The notes under the pieces: model-generated | What the model was told of the DNA's origin: nothing | Database searches by the model: none | The model's input: the letters and a program-made list of their open reading frames with translations, nothing else | In this document: positions 43,718 through 51,882 of the stretch, one piece after another | Position numbering within the stretch: the stretch's first letter is position 1 | Layout: the number at the start of each line of letters is the position of its first letter | From: an uncultured Lachnospiraceae bacterium | Lineage (GTDB): Bacteria; Bacillota; Clostridia; Lachnospirales; Lachnospiraceae | Assembly: GCA_902493385.1 (NCBI GenBank) | Contig: CABUPO010000005.1 | Coordinates: 101,718 to 165,717 of the forward strand | DNA: 64,000 bases | Reading direction: 5' to 3' | Made by a program: the position numbers and the translations under genes

Positions 43718-44629
43718 TTGGAGTTAGTTAATTTTAATGATTTTCAGCAAAATCAAAGAATGTATGGCGGAACAGCTGGTCGAAAAATGGGAATTACTTA
43801 TAATGGGAAAGATTATCTGTTGAAATTTCCGGGTAATTTAAAAGAACAGAAAATGAAAAATATTAATCTTAGTTATTCCAATAGCCCTGTCTGTGAGTAT
43901 GTTGGTTCAAAGATATATGAATTAGTCGGCTTACCTGTTCACAATACAATTTTGGGAACAAGGAATGGAAAAATTGTAGTAGCTTGTGAAGATTTTTTGC
44001 AAGATGGAGATAGGCTCTATGAGTTTGATAAGATAAAAGTCACTTTTGAACCCCGTTTTTTAGATTCTAATGGGAATGAAACAAATGGGGTTGGTGTAGA
44101 TTTGTATGAAATCATGATGACGCTACAGGAACATCCATTTTTGCAGGATGTTTCAGGAATACAGGAACATTTTTGGAATATGTTTGTAATGGATGCTCTG
44201 ATAGGAAATACAGATCGCAATAATAGCAACTGGGGAATCATTTTGCGTAAAGATGGCTCAAAAGAGATAGCTCCTGTTTATGATAATGGTAATTGTTTGA
44301 ATAGTAAATGGGATGATGAAAAGATGCAGATAGTTATGGGTGATGCAGGTAAAATGGAAGCAGAGGCATATAAAGCACGCAGATGTATTTATGAATTACA
44401 AGGAAAGAGAGTTAATCCTTACCATATAATAGAAAGTATGGAATATCAGGAGTGTTCAGATTCGGTACGAAAGCTAACCCCTAAAATAGAAAGTTGTATG
44501 AGCAGAATATGGTTGATGATAGAAGAAATACCAGTGTTGTCAGAAATACAAAAGCAATTTTTTACATTAATTATTCAAAGCAGATATGAAAAAGTATTAC
44601 GGCCTATATACCAAAAACTGATGGCATAA
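43718..44629 (+). CDS. CtkA/HipA-like serine/threonine kinase
   Basis: 303 residues of the HipA kinase superfamily, without the N-terminal HipA subdomain, which resembles the CtkA group. The ATP-binding lysine is Lys36 in YLLKFP. The catalytic loop GNTDRNNSNWG places Asp166 and Asn171, and the metal-binding Asp is in PVYDNG (Asp189). All core residues are present, so it should be active. Start is TTG 43718, with GAGGTGA just upstream; the nearby ATG 43713 is out of frame. No HipB-type antitoxin is encoded; instead a 71-residue gene follows. Located within the 43-bp-repeat cassette. A growth-control or defence role is inference. Confidence 0.82.
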   Translation: MELVNFNDFQQNQRMYGGTAGRKMGITYNGKDYLLKFPGNLKEQKMKNINLSYSNSPVCEYVGSKIYELVGLPVHNTILGTRNGKIVVACEDFLQDGDRLYEFDKIKVTFEPRFLDSNGNETNGVGVDLYEIMMTLQEHPFLQDVSGIQEHFWNMFVMDALIGNTDRNNSNWGIILRKDGSKEIAPVYDNGNCLNSKWDDEKMQIVMGDAGKMEAEAYKARRCIYELQGKRVNPYHIIESMEYQECSDSVRKLTPKIESCMSRIWLMIEEIPVLSEIQKQFFTLIIQSRYEKVLRPIYQKLMA

Positions 44630-44669
44630 GGATTTACTTCTGACAGTACAAGAAAGGAATGTTCGTGTA

Positions 44670-44885
44670 ATGTATATTGATGAAAAAATTGACTTAAGAG
44701 ATAATCTTCCAACTGCACTGCAACATGATTTTGAAGAATTACAAAAATATTATGAAGCAGGTGATTGGTTTATGTTTGATACTATTTTTGAGGCAGTTGA
44801 AGCTAGTGTGAAAGCATATTATCTGGCGGGGGAAATTACAAGGGATGATTTGAATTGTATTTTCAGAAAATATGGTATTGCCTGA
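44670..44885 (+). CDS. Small acidic protein, partner of CtkA/HipA-like kinase
   Basis: 71 residues, rich in Asp/Glu and aromatic residues, predicted mostly helical, no signal peptide or membrane segment. It begins 40 bases after the kinase stop behind AAAGGAA (44653-44659) and is in the same transcript. I do not recognise a named family. Position and size suggest it binds or regulates the kinase, as an antitoxin or substrate, but nothing in the sequence proves it. It ends about 60 bases before the cassette hairpin. Confidence 0.68.
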   Translation: MYIDEKIDLRDNLPTALQHDFEELQKYYEAGDWFMFDTIFEAVEASVKAYYLAGEITRDDLNCIFRKYGIA

Positions 44886-44945
44886 AATACGAATCATAAG
44901 TGTTTCGTTTCAGCTTCTGTTCGTTTTAATGTAAAAATAATAGTC

Positions 44946-44989
44946 ATAAGCATAAAAGCCAGGGAGGTTTCCTTGGCTTTTATGCTTAT
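44946..44989. terminator. Long hairpin at the end of the kinase cassette
   Basis: Two 20-base arms (44946-44965 and 44970-44989) pair with a single G-T wobble around a 4-base loop. On the plus strand no T-run follows; on the minus strand TATTATTTTT does. It may terminate in either direction or be an end structure of the element. Confidence 0.6.
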
Positions 44990-45019
44990 ATAACAACCTG
45001 ACACTAACTTGGCATAAGA

Positions 45020-45062
45020 GGGCTTTGGGGCGCTTTGTGTGGCGGACAGTATACCGGTTTAA
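45020..45062 (+). repeat. 43-bp direct repeat, right copy (attR-like)
   Basis: Orphan duplicate of the subtilase 3' end. No gene reads into it from the left; a spurious reading frame starts within it. The sequence beyond it (45063 onward) is presumably the original downstream flank of the subtilase. Confidence 0.95.
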
Positions 45063-45091
45063 GCTTTATTTTAGATTACGATAGAGCACAA

Positions 45092-45136
45092 GCGTCTTTC
45101 TGCATATATTATATTAAAAAATATGTAGAAAGACGC
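45092..45136 (+). promoter_or_regulatory. Hairpin directly before the DUF4474 gene
   Basis: GCGTCTTTCTGCATAT (45092-45107) pairs with 45121-45136 with one G-T wobble and a 13-base loop. The right arm ends 6 bases before the start codon and includes the purine stretch AGAAAGACG that would have to act as SD. No T-run follows. Confidence 0.55.
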
Positions 45137-45142
45137 AGTATT

Positions 45143-46021
45143 ATGCAATATTATGGTATATTAATAATTATAGCCGCACTGCTTTTGGTTCTGCTTATTA
45201 TAAGAACCGAAAAGTGCATATGCAGAGTAAAACGTATGAGCAAAAGAAGTAAAATTCTGAAGATAAATGAGCTTTCAGAACCGTTTGGGTTTTACTATAT
45301 TGAAAGAGAGGATATATTTTCTTCAAGAAAAGACGCGTGGCAGAGAAGCATGGGATATAATCTGGCATATGATTACGCTGCGCCAGCGTCTAACATGGTA
45401 ATTGATTCGCTTCCGGTATATTTTGACTATGACGGCCGGACATGGCTTATAGAATTATGGAAAGGCCAGTATGGAATTACTATAGGCGGTGAAGTTGGAA
45501 TATATCATGCAAAGACAATTGTTGCTCCGGAAAAATATGCCGTTACCCATTATGACGCTGTTAATGATTTTGAGCTGCCATATATAAGCTGCAGATTAAT
45601 GCTGAAAAACAAAATTGTATACAATAATCAGGCAAGACACTGGTGGCTGACAGGATTTAAGGTTGGAAAAACGGGCAGTCCTGATAATATTTCGATGTTT
45701 TCGGCAATTCATTTTGAAAATCCTGTTATGGCAAAGGCATTTTATGACAGTCTGGTTAAAAATTGTCAGACAGGGATTACATGCAGAAAATGCACTAATA
45801 TAGTATATATAAATATGGCGCAGATGGAGGAAAAAGGTTTCTTAAGCAAGTTAAGAAGGCTTAGGGCGCGTATATGTAACTATCTGCTTGTAAAGCTATA
45901 TCTTTTTGCAACATGTCCTTTTAAAAACACCTATGACAGAATACTGTTCCTTTATTATATGATTCCCTGGTGCGCCAGACGTATACTTTCTTTGGGAGGG
46001 AAAAGACGTGGGATGTCATAG
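45143..46021 (+). CDS. DUF4474 domain membrane-anchored protein
   Basis: 292 residues. A single N-terminal membrane helix (YYGILIIIAALLLVLLII) is followed by a domain of the DUF4474 type with FGFYYIEREDIFSS, the GRTWLIELWKGQYGITIGGEVGIY core and TGSPDNISMFSAI. Function unknown. The longer in-frame reading begins inside the right 43-bp repeat and is rejected. Only a weak SD is available, sitting in a hairpin arm. The stop overlaps the phosphoesterase start by 14 bases, so the two are coupled. Confidence 0.72.
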   Translation: MQYYGILIIIAALLLVLLIIRTEKCICRVKRMSKRSKILKINELSEPFGFYYIEREDIFSSRKDAWQRSMGYNLAYDYAAPASNMVIDSLPVYFDYDGRTWLIELWKGQYGITIGGEVGIYHAKTIVAPEKYAVTHYDAVNDFELPYISCRLMLKNKIVYNNQARHWWLTGFKVGKTGSPDNISMFSAIHFENPVMAKAFYDSLVKNCQTGITCRKCTNIVYINMAQMEEKGFLSKLRRLRARICNYLLVKLYLFATCPFKNTYDRILFLYYMIPWCARRILSLGGKRRGMS

Positions 46022-46805
46022 CAGGATTAACGCCGCAGCCGGTAATGCAGTAAAGCTTCCGTTGTGCAGCTGCAGCCGTTATGTTATATTCAGCGACCAG
46101 CACCGGGGAGAGGGTACGTCAAATGATAATTTTTTAAAGAACAGACATTTGTATATGGCTGCAATGGAGCATTATTACAGAAACGGCTTTTTTTATATTG
46201 AGCTTGGCGATACGGAGGAGCTGTGGGAGAATAGATGTATAGAAAGAATAAGAAGCTCACATAAAGAGGTATATGAGATTGTATCGCGTTTTGATATGCA
46301 GAACCGATTCTTGAAAATATATGGAAACCACGATATGGAGCTTAAAAAGGAGCTGTGTGAGTCAGCTGTGCTTGAAAATAACGAAAACGGCAGAAATATC
46401 TGTATGATGCACGGGCATCAGGCAGACTTTTTGAACAGTGTATGCTGGAAAATATCGAGATTTTTAGTGAGATATTTATGGAAGCCTCTTGAAAAAAACG
46501 GTTTTAACGACCCTACAAGCGCGGCAAGAAATAATAAGAAGGCGCAGAAATATGAAAAATGCCTTAAAGACTGGTCGGTAAGAAATGACACGTACCTTAT
46601 TGCAGGACATTCCCACAGACCAAGGCTTCATGATGAAAACGACCTCTATATCAATTCAGGAAGCTGCGTACATCCTGAAGGCGTAACATGCATTGAGATA
46701 GAAGACATGAGCTTTACACTGGTAAAGTGGAGCATAAAAGCGCGCAAGGATATGCTTCTGTGCGTAGAGAGGGAGATTATCGGAGGACCCGTTCAAATAC
46801 AATAA
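46008..46805 (+). CDS. Calcineurin-like metallophosphoesterase
   Basis: 265 residues. The dimetal phosphoesterase motifs are visible in order: FSDQHRGEG near residue 30 (variant D-x-H), ELGDTEELWEN near 66, GNHDMEL near 106, MHGHQADF near 134 and GHSHRPRLH near 200. The overall pattern is closest to the UDP-diacylglucosamine hydrolase-like branch, but a lipid A role is unlikely in a Gram-positive. GTG 46008 is preceded by GGGAGGG (45994-46000) at seven bases. Overlaps the DUF4474 gene; substrate unknown. Confidence 0.82.
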   Translation: MGCHSRINAAAGNAVKLPLCSCSRYVIFSDQHRGEGTSNDNFLKNRHLYMAAMEHYYRNGFFYIELGDTEELWENRCIERIRSSHKEVYEIVSRFDMQNRFLKIYGNHDMELKKELCESAVLENNENGRNICMMHGHQADFLNSVCWKISRFLVRYLWKPLEKNGFNDPTSAARNNKKAQKYEKCLKDWSVRNDTYLIAGHSHRPRLHDENDLYINSGSCVHPEGVTCIEIEDMSFTLVKWSIKARKDMLLCVEREIIGGPVQIQ

Positions 46806-46890
46806 AGCATAATTTTTAATTATTATTTGATTTTGTATAGAAAAAATAATATGCTATATTCAGATAAACATGTTTTTCGGAGGAATCATT

Positions 46891-48441
46891 ATGGATTGTG
46901 TTGAGAAATGGGGAGTATACGAGCTTTCTTTTTTGGGGAAGCGCGATGGTAATCCATATATAAAATACAGTATCAGGGCTGAATTTTCTAATGAGAACGA
47001 GAGGATAGTTACAGATGGATTTTATGACGGAGACGGAATATACAAGGTACGTTTTATGCCGTCGTATACGGGAGCTTATTCTTACAGGGTATGGGGAAAC
47101 TGCCTTGATGAAGAAAAAAAAGGCAGTTTTTCCGTAATGCCAGTCAGTGAGGAAAGTAATAATCACGGACCGGTAAAAGTTATTTATGAACATTATCTTG
47201 CATATGCTGATGATTTGCCTTATAATTCTATAGGTACGACGTGTTATGCGTGGATTCATCAGCCCGATGCATTATGTGATACCACGCTTGATACGTTACG
47301 GGACAGCAGCTTTAATAAAATAAGATTTTGTATATTTCCTAAGTTCTATAAGTACAATGAAAAGGAACCGGTTACATATCCATATGTCAGAGGCAGGTCT
47401 GTGGGACAGGACGCCGAATATACAAAAAATGAGCTTGAAGTACCGTTTTATACAGAGGCTCATATAGAAGATATAAGGGATTTTGACTGTACTTTCTTTA
47501 ATACAGAGCATTTTAAGAGGCTGGATTATTATATCGGAAAGCTTATGGAGCTTGGCATAGAAGCAGACCTTATTCTTATGCACCCGTATGACAAATGGGG
47601 ATTTTCTACAATGAATAAGGAATGTGACGAGCTGTATCTTAAGTATGTGACGGCAAGATATGCGGCATTTCACAATGTATGGTGGTCAATGGCTAATGAA
47701 TATGATCTTACATGCAAGGATGATGACAGATGGAATGAATATGGCAGGCTTGTAACATCACATGATCCGTATCACCATATGTGTTCAATACATAATTGTT
47801 TAAGATATTTTGATTACAGTAAAGACTGGATTACGCACTGCAGTATGCAGAGAACTGATTTGTATTGTCACGCAGAGTTGACAGACAAGTATATAAAAAA
47901 GTACAATAAGCCTGTAATATGGGATGAGATAGCATATGAAGGCAATATTGACGCAGGCTGGGGCAATATATCAGGACAGGAGCTGGTTCGCAGGTTCTGG
48001 GAGGCTTCTCTTAGGGGAGGATATGCAGGACATGGCGAGACATATGTTCATCCTGACGATATATTATGGTGGTCGCATGGAGGTAAGCTACATGGAGACA
48101 GCGAGCCCAGGCTGTCCTTTCTTAAAAGAATACTGGACGAGACTCCCGGCGGATATCTGAAACGAGGACAGGGGATATTCGACGAGGTTGTCGGAATACC
48201 GTATAACGAAGAGAATGAAGCAACATGGTCAACAGTCCGATACTGTTCTTATGAGATTCACTATTATGGATTTGGAAGACCGTCGTTTCGGGATTACAAT
48301 TTTCCTGATGATGAGGAATACAGGATTGAGGTTATAGATACATGGAATATGACTGTGACAGATATGGGCATACATCATGGGTATACCAGAATCAATCTTT
48401 CAGGAAAAGAGTATTGTGCAGTACGCCTTATCAGAATGTAG
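46891..48441 (+). CDS. Cytoplasmic glycoside-hydrolase-like protein (DUF5060/DUF4038/DUF5605)
   Basis: 516 residues, no signal peptide. The N-terminal beta-sandwich (1-85, DUF5060: WGVYELSFLGKRDGNPY) is followed by a TIM barrel of the DUF4038/apiosidase-like type. Likely acid/base and nucleophile sites are in WWSMANEYDLT near 270 and KPVIWDEIAYEGNID near 350. A DUF5605-like C-terminal strand domain ends it. Probably cleaves small imported plant-derived oligosaccharides. ATG 46891 follows GGAGG at seven bases. Confidence 0.82.
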   Translation: MDCVEKWGVYELSFLGKRDGNPYIKYSIRAEFSNENERIVTDGFYDGDGIYKVRFMPSYTGAYSYRVWGNCLDEEKKGSFSVMPVSEESNNHGPVKVIYEHYLAYADDLPYNSIGTTCYAWIHQPDALCDTTLDTLRDSSFNKIRFCIFPKFYKYNEKEPVTYPYVRGRSVGQDAEYTKNELEVPFYTEAHIEDIRDFDCTFFNTEHFKRLDYYIGKLMELGIEADLILMHPYDKWGFSTMNKECDELYLKYVTARYAAFHNVWWSMANEYDLTCKDDDRWNEYGRLVTSHDPYHHMCSIHNCLRYFDYSKDWITHCSMQRTDLYCHAELTDKYIKKYNKPVIWDEIAYEGNIDAGWGNISGQELVRRFWEASLRGGYAGHGETYVHPDDILWWSHGGKLHGDSEPRLSFLKRILDETPGGYLKRGQGIFDEVVGIPYNEENEATWSTVRYCSYEIHYYGFGRPSFRDYNFPDDEEYRIEVIDTWNMTVTDMGIHHGYTRINLSGKEYCAVRLIRM

Positions 48442-48477
48442 AGGAAGCATGATTTATATAATATACGAAAGGAGAAT

Positions 48478-48921
48478 ATGAGAAACATGTTTAAAAAAAT
48501 TCTGAAAGAATTTAAAGAATTTATCAGTAAGGGCAATGTCATGGATATGGCGATAGGTATTATCATTGGAGGGGCGTTTACAAGTATTGTATCGTCGCTT
48601 GTCGATGATATTATCAATCCTTTCCTTGGACTGTTCGGAGGAATGAATTTTGACAAGTACAGCGTAACTCTTTTAGGCGAGGCTACTCTTAATTACGGAA
48701 AATTTATAACGGCAGTTATTAATTTTCTTATAATGGCTCTTGTTATATTCCTTATTGTTAAACTGATGAACAGCGCTTCATCAAAGCTTGTTGTAAAAAA
48801 GGAGGAAGCAGAAGCGCCGGTAACTACAAAGGTATGTCCTTATTGTATAAGCGAGATATCAATAGAAGCTACAAAATGTCCTCATTGTACTTCGGTTCTT
48901 CCGGGACCTGAATATAAGTAA
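48478..48921 (+). CDS. mscL: Large-conductance mechanosensitive channel with C-terminal zinc ribbon
   Basis: 147 residues. Typical MscL: amphipathic N-terminus, first membrane helix with GNVMDMAIGIIIGGAFTSIVSSLVDDIINP, and second helix (TAVINFLIMALVIFLIVKLM). The C-terminus is unusual: CPYCISEISIEATKCPHC forms a CxxC-x10-CxxC ribbon. AAAGGAG is only three bases from ATG 48478; ATG 48487 (12 bases) is an alternative. This is the second mechanosensitive channel in the window after MscS at 30.7 kb. Confidence 0.92.
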   Translation: MRNMFKKILKEFKEFISKGNVMDMAIGIIIGGAFTSIVSSLVDDIINPFLGLFGGMNFDKYSVTLLGEATLNYGKFITAVINFLIMALVIFLIVKLMNSASSKLVVKKEEAEAPVTTKVCPYCISEISIEATKCPHCTSVLPGPEYK

Positions 48922-49027
48922 AATGAGTGTCAGGTGTTATATTCCGTATAAGCGAGGGAATATTTCACCACCCGCATGGCTTTATGTCTGCGGAAATATA
49001 TTATTATATGAAAGAAGGAGAGTAATT

Positions 49028-49996
49028 ATGAAAAAAACGTGTAAAAAAATTTCAATCGTGTTGGCAGCTGTAATGCTTATTGCAGGTGTTGCAGGCGTTA
49101 ATCCTGCTGCGGCTGATGCAAAAAAAGCAGGGCTTAACAAAAAGAAGCTTTCAATGTATGTAGGCGATACATATAAGCTTAAGGTTAATGGAACCAAAAA
49201 GAAGGTAAAGTGGAGCTCCAATAAGAAGCAGGTTGCGTCTGTTACAAAAAAGGGAGTTGTAAAAGCAAAGTCAGCCGGCGCAGCTAAGATTACAGCAAAG
49301 GCAGGCTCTAAAAAGTACAATTGTAAAGTAACTGTAAAGGTCGTGGCTTCAACGATTAACACAAATCCTGCTCCGAGTACGACAACTCCGCCTGCAGGGA
49401 ATGTTTCAACTGTATCCAATTCAGTTCTTGCGGCTAACCTTTCCGTATCAGTAGAGCCTATACAGGGCACTTCCAGCGCGGTATTTGCAGTAACTAATAA
49501 TAACAGCCAGGCAGTTTCGTATTACAAGGTCAATTATCAGTTTAAGGATGCCGCAGGCGTTGTAGTCAATACAGGAAGCATTACAGGATATGCAATAGCT
49601 CCGGGACAGACACAGTACCGTACAGAGTATATAGGTGAAAAATATATACCGTTGATAGATGTATCCAAGTCCGTTATGAGCGTTACTGTTAATGCGTCGT
49701 TAATTTATGTTGATGCAAGCTCATCGGTAACTGTTACTGATACTAAGACTGTAGAAGGAGATATATCTCTTACATATTATAATGCTGATACGAGCGATGT
49801 AAGCGTACACACCAACGTGCTTTTTTATGATGAGCAGGGCAAGCTGATTGACGCGAGATGGGAATACTGTATACTTACTCCGGGCAAGACAGAGTTTGAG
49901 ACAGTAAGGGCTCCGTATGAGTATGACGATACTACATATGAGAAAGTATCTACATATAGTACATACAAGATATATAATTATGCGTATAAGTATTAA
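49028..49996 (+). CDS. Secreted Big_2 domain protein with C-terminal beta domain
   Basis: 322 residues. A signal peptide (1-30; LAAVMLIAGVAGVNPAAADA) precedes a lysine-rich Big_2 domain with KVKWSSNKKQVASVTKKG (about 30-105), a Pro/Thr linker and a C-terminal domain of about 200 residues with strand-rich character (AVFAVTNNNSQAVSYYKVNY; ISLTYYNADTSDVSV), apparently two related halves. GAAGGAGAG precedes ATG 49028. No catalytic motif seen. Likely a cell-surface or matrix-binding protein. Confidence 0.78.
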   Translation: MKKTCKKISIVLAAVMLIAGVAGVNPAAADAKKAGLNKKKLSMYVGDTYKLKVNGTKKKVKWSSNKKQVASVTKKGVVKAKSAGAAKITAKAGSKKYNCKVTVKVVASTINTNPAPSTTTPPAGNVSTVSNSVLAANLSVSVEPIQGTSSAVFAVTNNNSQAVSYYKVNYQFKDAAGVVVNTGSITGYAIAPGQTQYRTEYIGEKYIPLIDVSKSVMSVTVNASLIYVDASSSVTVTDTKTVEGDISLTYYNADTSDVSVHTNVLFYDEQGKLIDARWEYCILTPGKTEFETVRAPYEYDDTTYEKVSTYSTYKIYNYAYKY

Positions 49997-50016
49997 ATAA
50001 TTTTTATTATGAATAT

Positions 50017-50056
50017 TTAAATACCTGACGGATGATTATATCCGTCAGGTATTTAA
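50017..50056 (+). terminator. Hairpin between Big_2 gene and MATE gene
   Basis: TTAAATACCTGACGGA (50017-50032) pairs perfectly with 50041-50056 around an 8-base loop, followed by TTTGG. It ends 14 bases before the MATE start, with the MATE SD immediately after it. Confidence 0.75.
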
Positions 50057-50070
50057 TTTGGAGAGAAAAA

Positions 50071-51420
50071 ATGCAGAATAATTCAATAGATGTATTTCAA
50101 AATATGCCTGTTCCAAAGGCAGTTCTTAAAAATATTATACCGTCCATCATAAGCATGATTATGGTTTTGGTATATAATCTTGCGGACACATTTTTTATCG
50201 GTCAGACCAAAAATGCATATATGGTTGCAGCAGTTTCGATAGCAACTCCGGTGTTCCTTATATTTATGGCCATAGGAATGCTGTTTGGTATAGGAGGAAC
50301 TTCGCTTATATCGAGAATGCTTGGTGAAGGAAAAAATAAATATGCAAAGCAGACGTCCTCGTTTTGTTTTTGGACAGGCCTTGTAGTTGGAATCGCTGCG
50401 ATGGTTATACTTATGCTTCTTAACGAGCCTATATGCCGTATCGTGGGAGCAAGCGACGATACTATAGAATATGCAAAGCAGTATCTGGGGATTGTGTCTA
50501 TAGGAATCCCGTTTTTGATTGTAAGCAACAGCTTCAGTAATATAATCCGTGCGGATGGCAATGCGGGAAAAGCAATGTTAGGCGTTGTGCTTGGCAATGT
50601 TGCCAATATAATTTTTGACCCGATTATGATACTTGGCTTTGGCTGGAATGTCGCGGGAGCCGCAGTGGCAACTGTTATAGGTAATATTGTATCTACAGCA
50701 GTATATCTAAGCCATCTTGTATCCAACAAAACTATGCTGTCAATAAAGCCTTCAGATTATAAGGCGACAAAGAAGATTGTAGCGGGAGTTTTTGCAATCG
50801 GCGTTCCGGCGTCTCTGAACAGTATACTTATGAGTTCTTCTAATATTGTTATTAATAATATGATGAGCAGATTTAACGATATGGCAGTTGCCGGTCTTGG
50901 AGTGGCGATGAAGGTCAATATGATTGTAGTTATGCTGCTTATAGGACTTGGAACAGGTATACAGCCGCTTTTGGGTTATTGTTTTGGAGCGGGCAATAAA
51001 AAGCGTTTTATGTCAATATTAAAATTTTCGCTTGCACTTGCATTTGGACTTAGCGTTGTTATGACTGTATTATGTTATTCCTTTGCAGCTCCGCTCGTAA
51101 GAGCTTTTCTTGAAAATCAGGATGCATTTACATACGGCTTTTCTTTTTCCAGAATATACATATATTCGGGGCCTATTCTGGGAATTTTGTTTGTTCTGAT
51201 AAATGCTATACAGTCTACAGGTGCGGCGATTCCATCGCTTATACTTTCAATAAGCAGGCAGGGATTGGTATATCTTCCTCTTTTGTTTATATTTAACAGT
51301 GTGTTTGACTCGGCTAAAATGCTTGTGCTGGCTCAGCCTGTTACAGATTACATCGCCGTTATAATGGCAGCAGTATTGTTTGTTTTTACAATGAAGAAAT
51401 ATTTTAAAAATATCACATAA
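50071..51420 (+). CDS. MATE family multidrug/cation efflux transporter
   Basis: 449 residues with about twelve membrane helices in two six-helix halves. Family features are MIMVLVYNLADTFFIGQT in the first helix, GGTSLISRMLGEGK near 85, and PASLNSILMSSSNIVINN and GIQPLLGYCFGAGN in the second half. It exchanges Na+ or H+ for organic cations. ATG 50071 is preceded by GGAGAG at five bases. No separate promoter is evident after the upstream hairpin. Confidence 0.9.
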   Translation: MQNNSIDVFQNMPVPKAVLKNIIPSIISMIMVLVYNLADTFFIGQTKNAYMVAAVSIATPVFLIFMAIGMLFGIGGTSLISRMLGEGKNKYAKQTSSFCFWTGLVVGIAAMVILMLLNEPICRIVGASDDTIEYAKQYLGIVSIGIPFLIVSNSFSNIIRADGNAGKAMLGVVLGNVANIIFDPIMILGFGWNVAGAAVATVIGNIVSTAVYLSHLVSNKTMLSIKPSDYKATKKIVAGVFAIGVPASLNSILMSSSNIVINNMMSRFNDMAVAGLGVAMKVNMIVVMLLIGLGTGIQPLLGYCFGAGNKKRFMSILKFSLALAFGLSVVMTVLCYSFAAPLVRAFLENQDAFTYGFSFSRIYIYSGPILGILFVLINAIQSTGAAIPSLILSISRQGLVYLPLLFIFNSVFDSAKMLVLAQPVTDYIAVIMAAVLFVFTMKKYFKNIT

Positions 51421-51513
51421 TAACATAAAAGACCTATGTTATTCATCTTGCTATTTTTGAAAATATATAGTAGTATTAAATAAGATATTATGTATTGGTA
51501 TAAGGAGTATATT

Positions 51514-51864
51514 ATGACAATATATGAAGTATATTCTGAGATACAGGGCGACTATGAAGGTGTTACGAGACGCCTGATGAGTGTAGACCGGGTTAAAAGG
51601 TTTGTACTTAAATTTTTGAATGATACCAGCTGTGATATGCTTATAGATGCAGCCGAAAGAGAAGATGCAGAAGAAGCCTTTCGCGCCGCACATACGCTTA
51701 AAGGCGTGTGCCAGAATCTTGGTTTTACAAAATTGTATGAATCCAGTAACGAGCTTTGCGAATTTTTAAGGGGAAGAGAGCTTACAGGAAGCGCACCGCT
51801 GCTTGAGAAAGTTGTTGAGGATTACAACGAAACTGTAGAGGCAATTAATAAGCTTGATAAATAG
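51514..51864 (+). CDS. Histidine phosphotransfer (Hpt) domain protein
   Basis: 116 residues, a stand-alone Hpt four-helix domain. The phospho-accepting histidine is in AHTLKGVCQNLGF, near residue 60. ATAAGGAG precedes ATG 51514. Directly followed, 18 bases later, by a response regulator with an HD-GYP output domain, so it probably shuttles phosphate from an unlinked sensor kinase to that receiver. No histidine kinase is encoded nearby. Confidence 0.85.
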   Translation: MTIYEVYSEIQGDYEGVTRRLMSVDRVKRFVLKFLNDTSCDMLIDAAEREDAEEAFRAAHTLKGVCQNLGFTKLYESSNELCEFLRGRELTGSAPLLEKVVEDYNETVEAINKLDK

Positions 51865-51882
51865 TATGTAAGGAAGATGGGT

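Larger units (their letters stand above)
43470..45062. mobile_element. Putative 1.55-kb insertion cassette carrying CtkA/HipA-like kinase and small protein
   Basis: The segment is bounded by identical 43-bp copies of the subtilase 3' end (43470-43512 and 45020-45062), so one copy restores the target gene and the other marks the far junction, as in site-specific integration at gene 3' ends. Inside are two genes, a promoter (43576-43604) and a strong hairpin (44946-44989). No integrase or transposase is present. Codons are visibly more AT-rich than in the neighbours. Tandem duplication with later replacement is an alternative origin. Confidence 0.6.

Noticed and set aside
44946..45019. Integron attC-like end of the kinase cassette
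   Set aside because: The hairpin is nearly perfect with a 4-base loop, and no GTTRRRY/RYYYAAC core pair flanks it; the 43-bp repeat explains the borders better.
45035..45142. Longer N-terminus for the DUF4474 protein
   Set aside because: The extension is translated from the duplicated subtilase tail and its flank, with no SD or similarity; the membrane helix begins just after ATG 45143.
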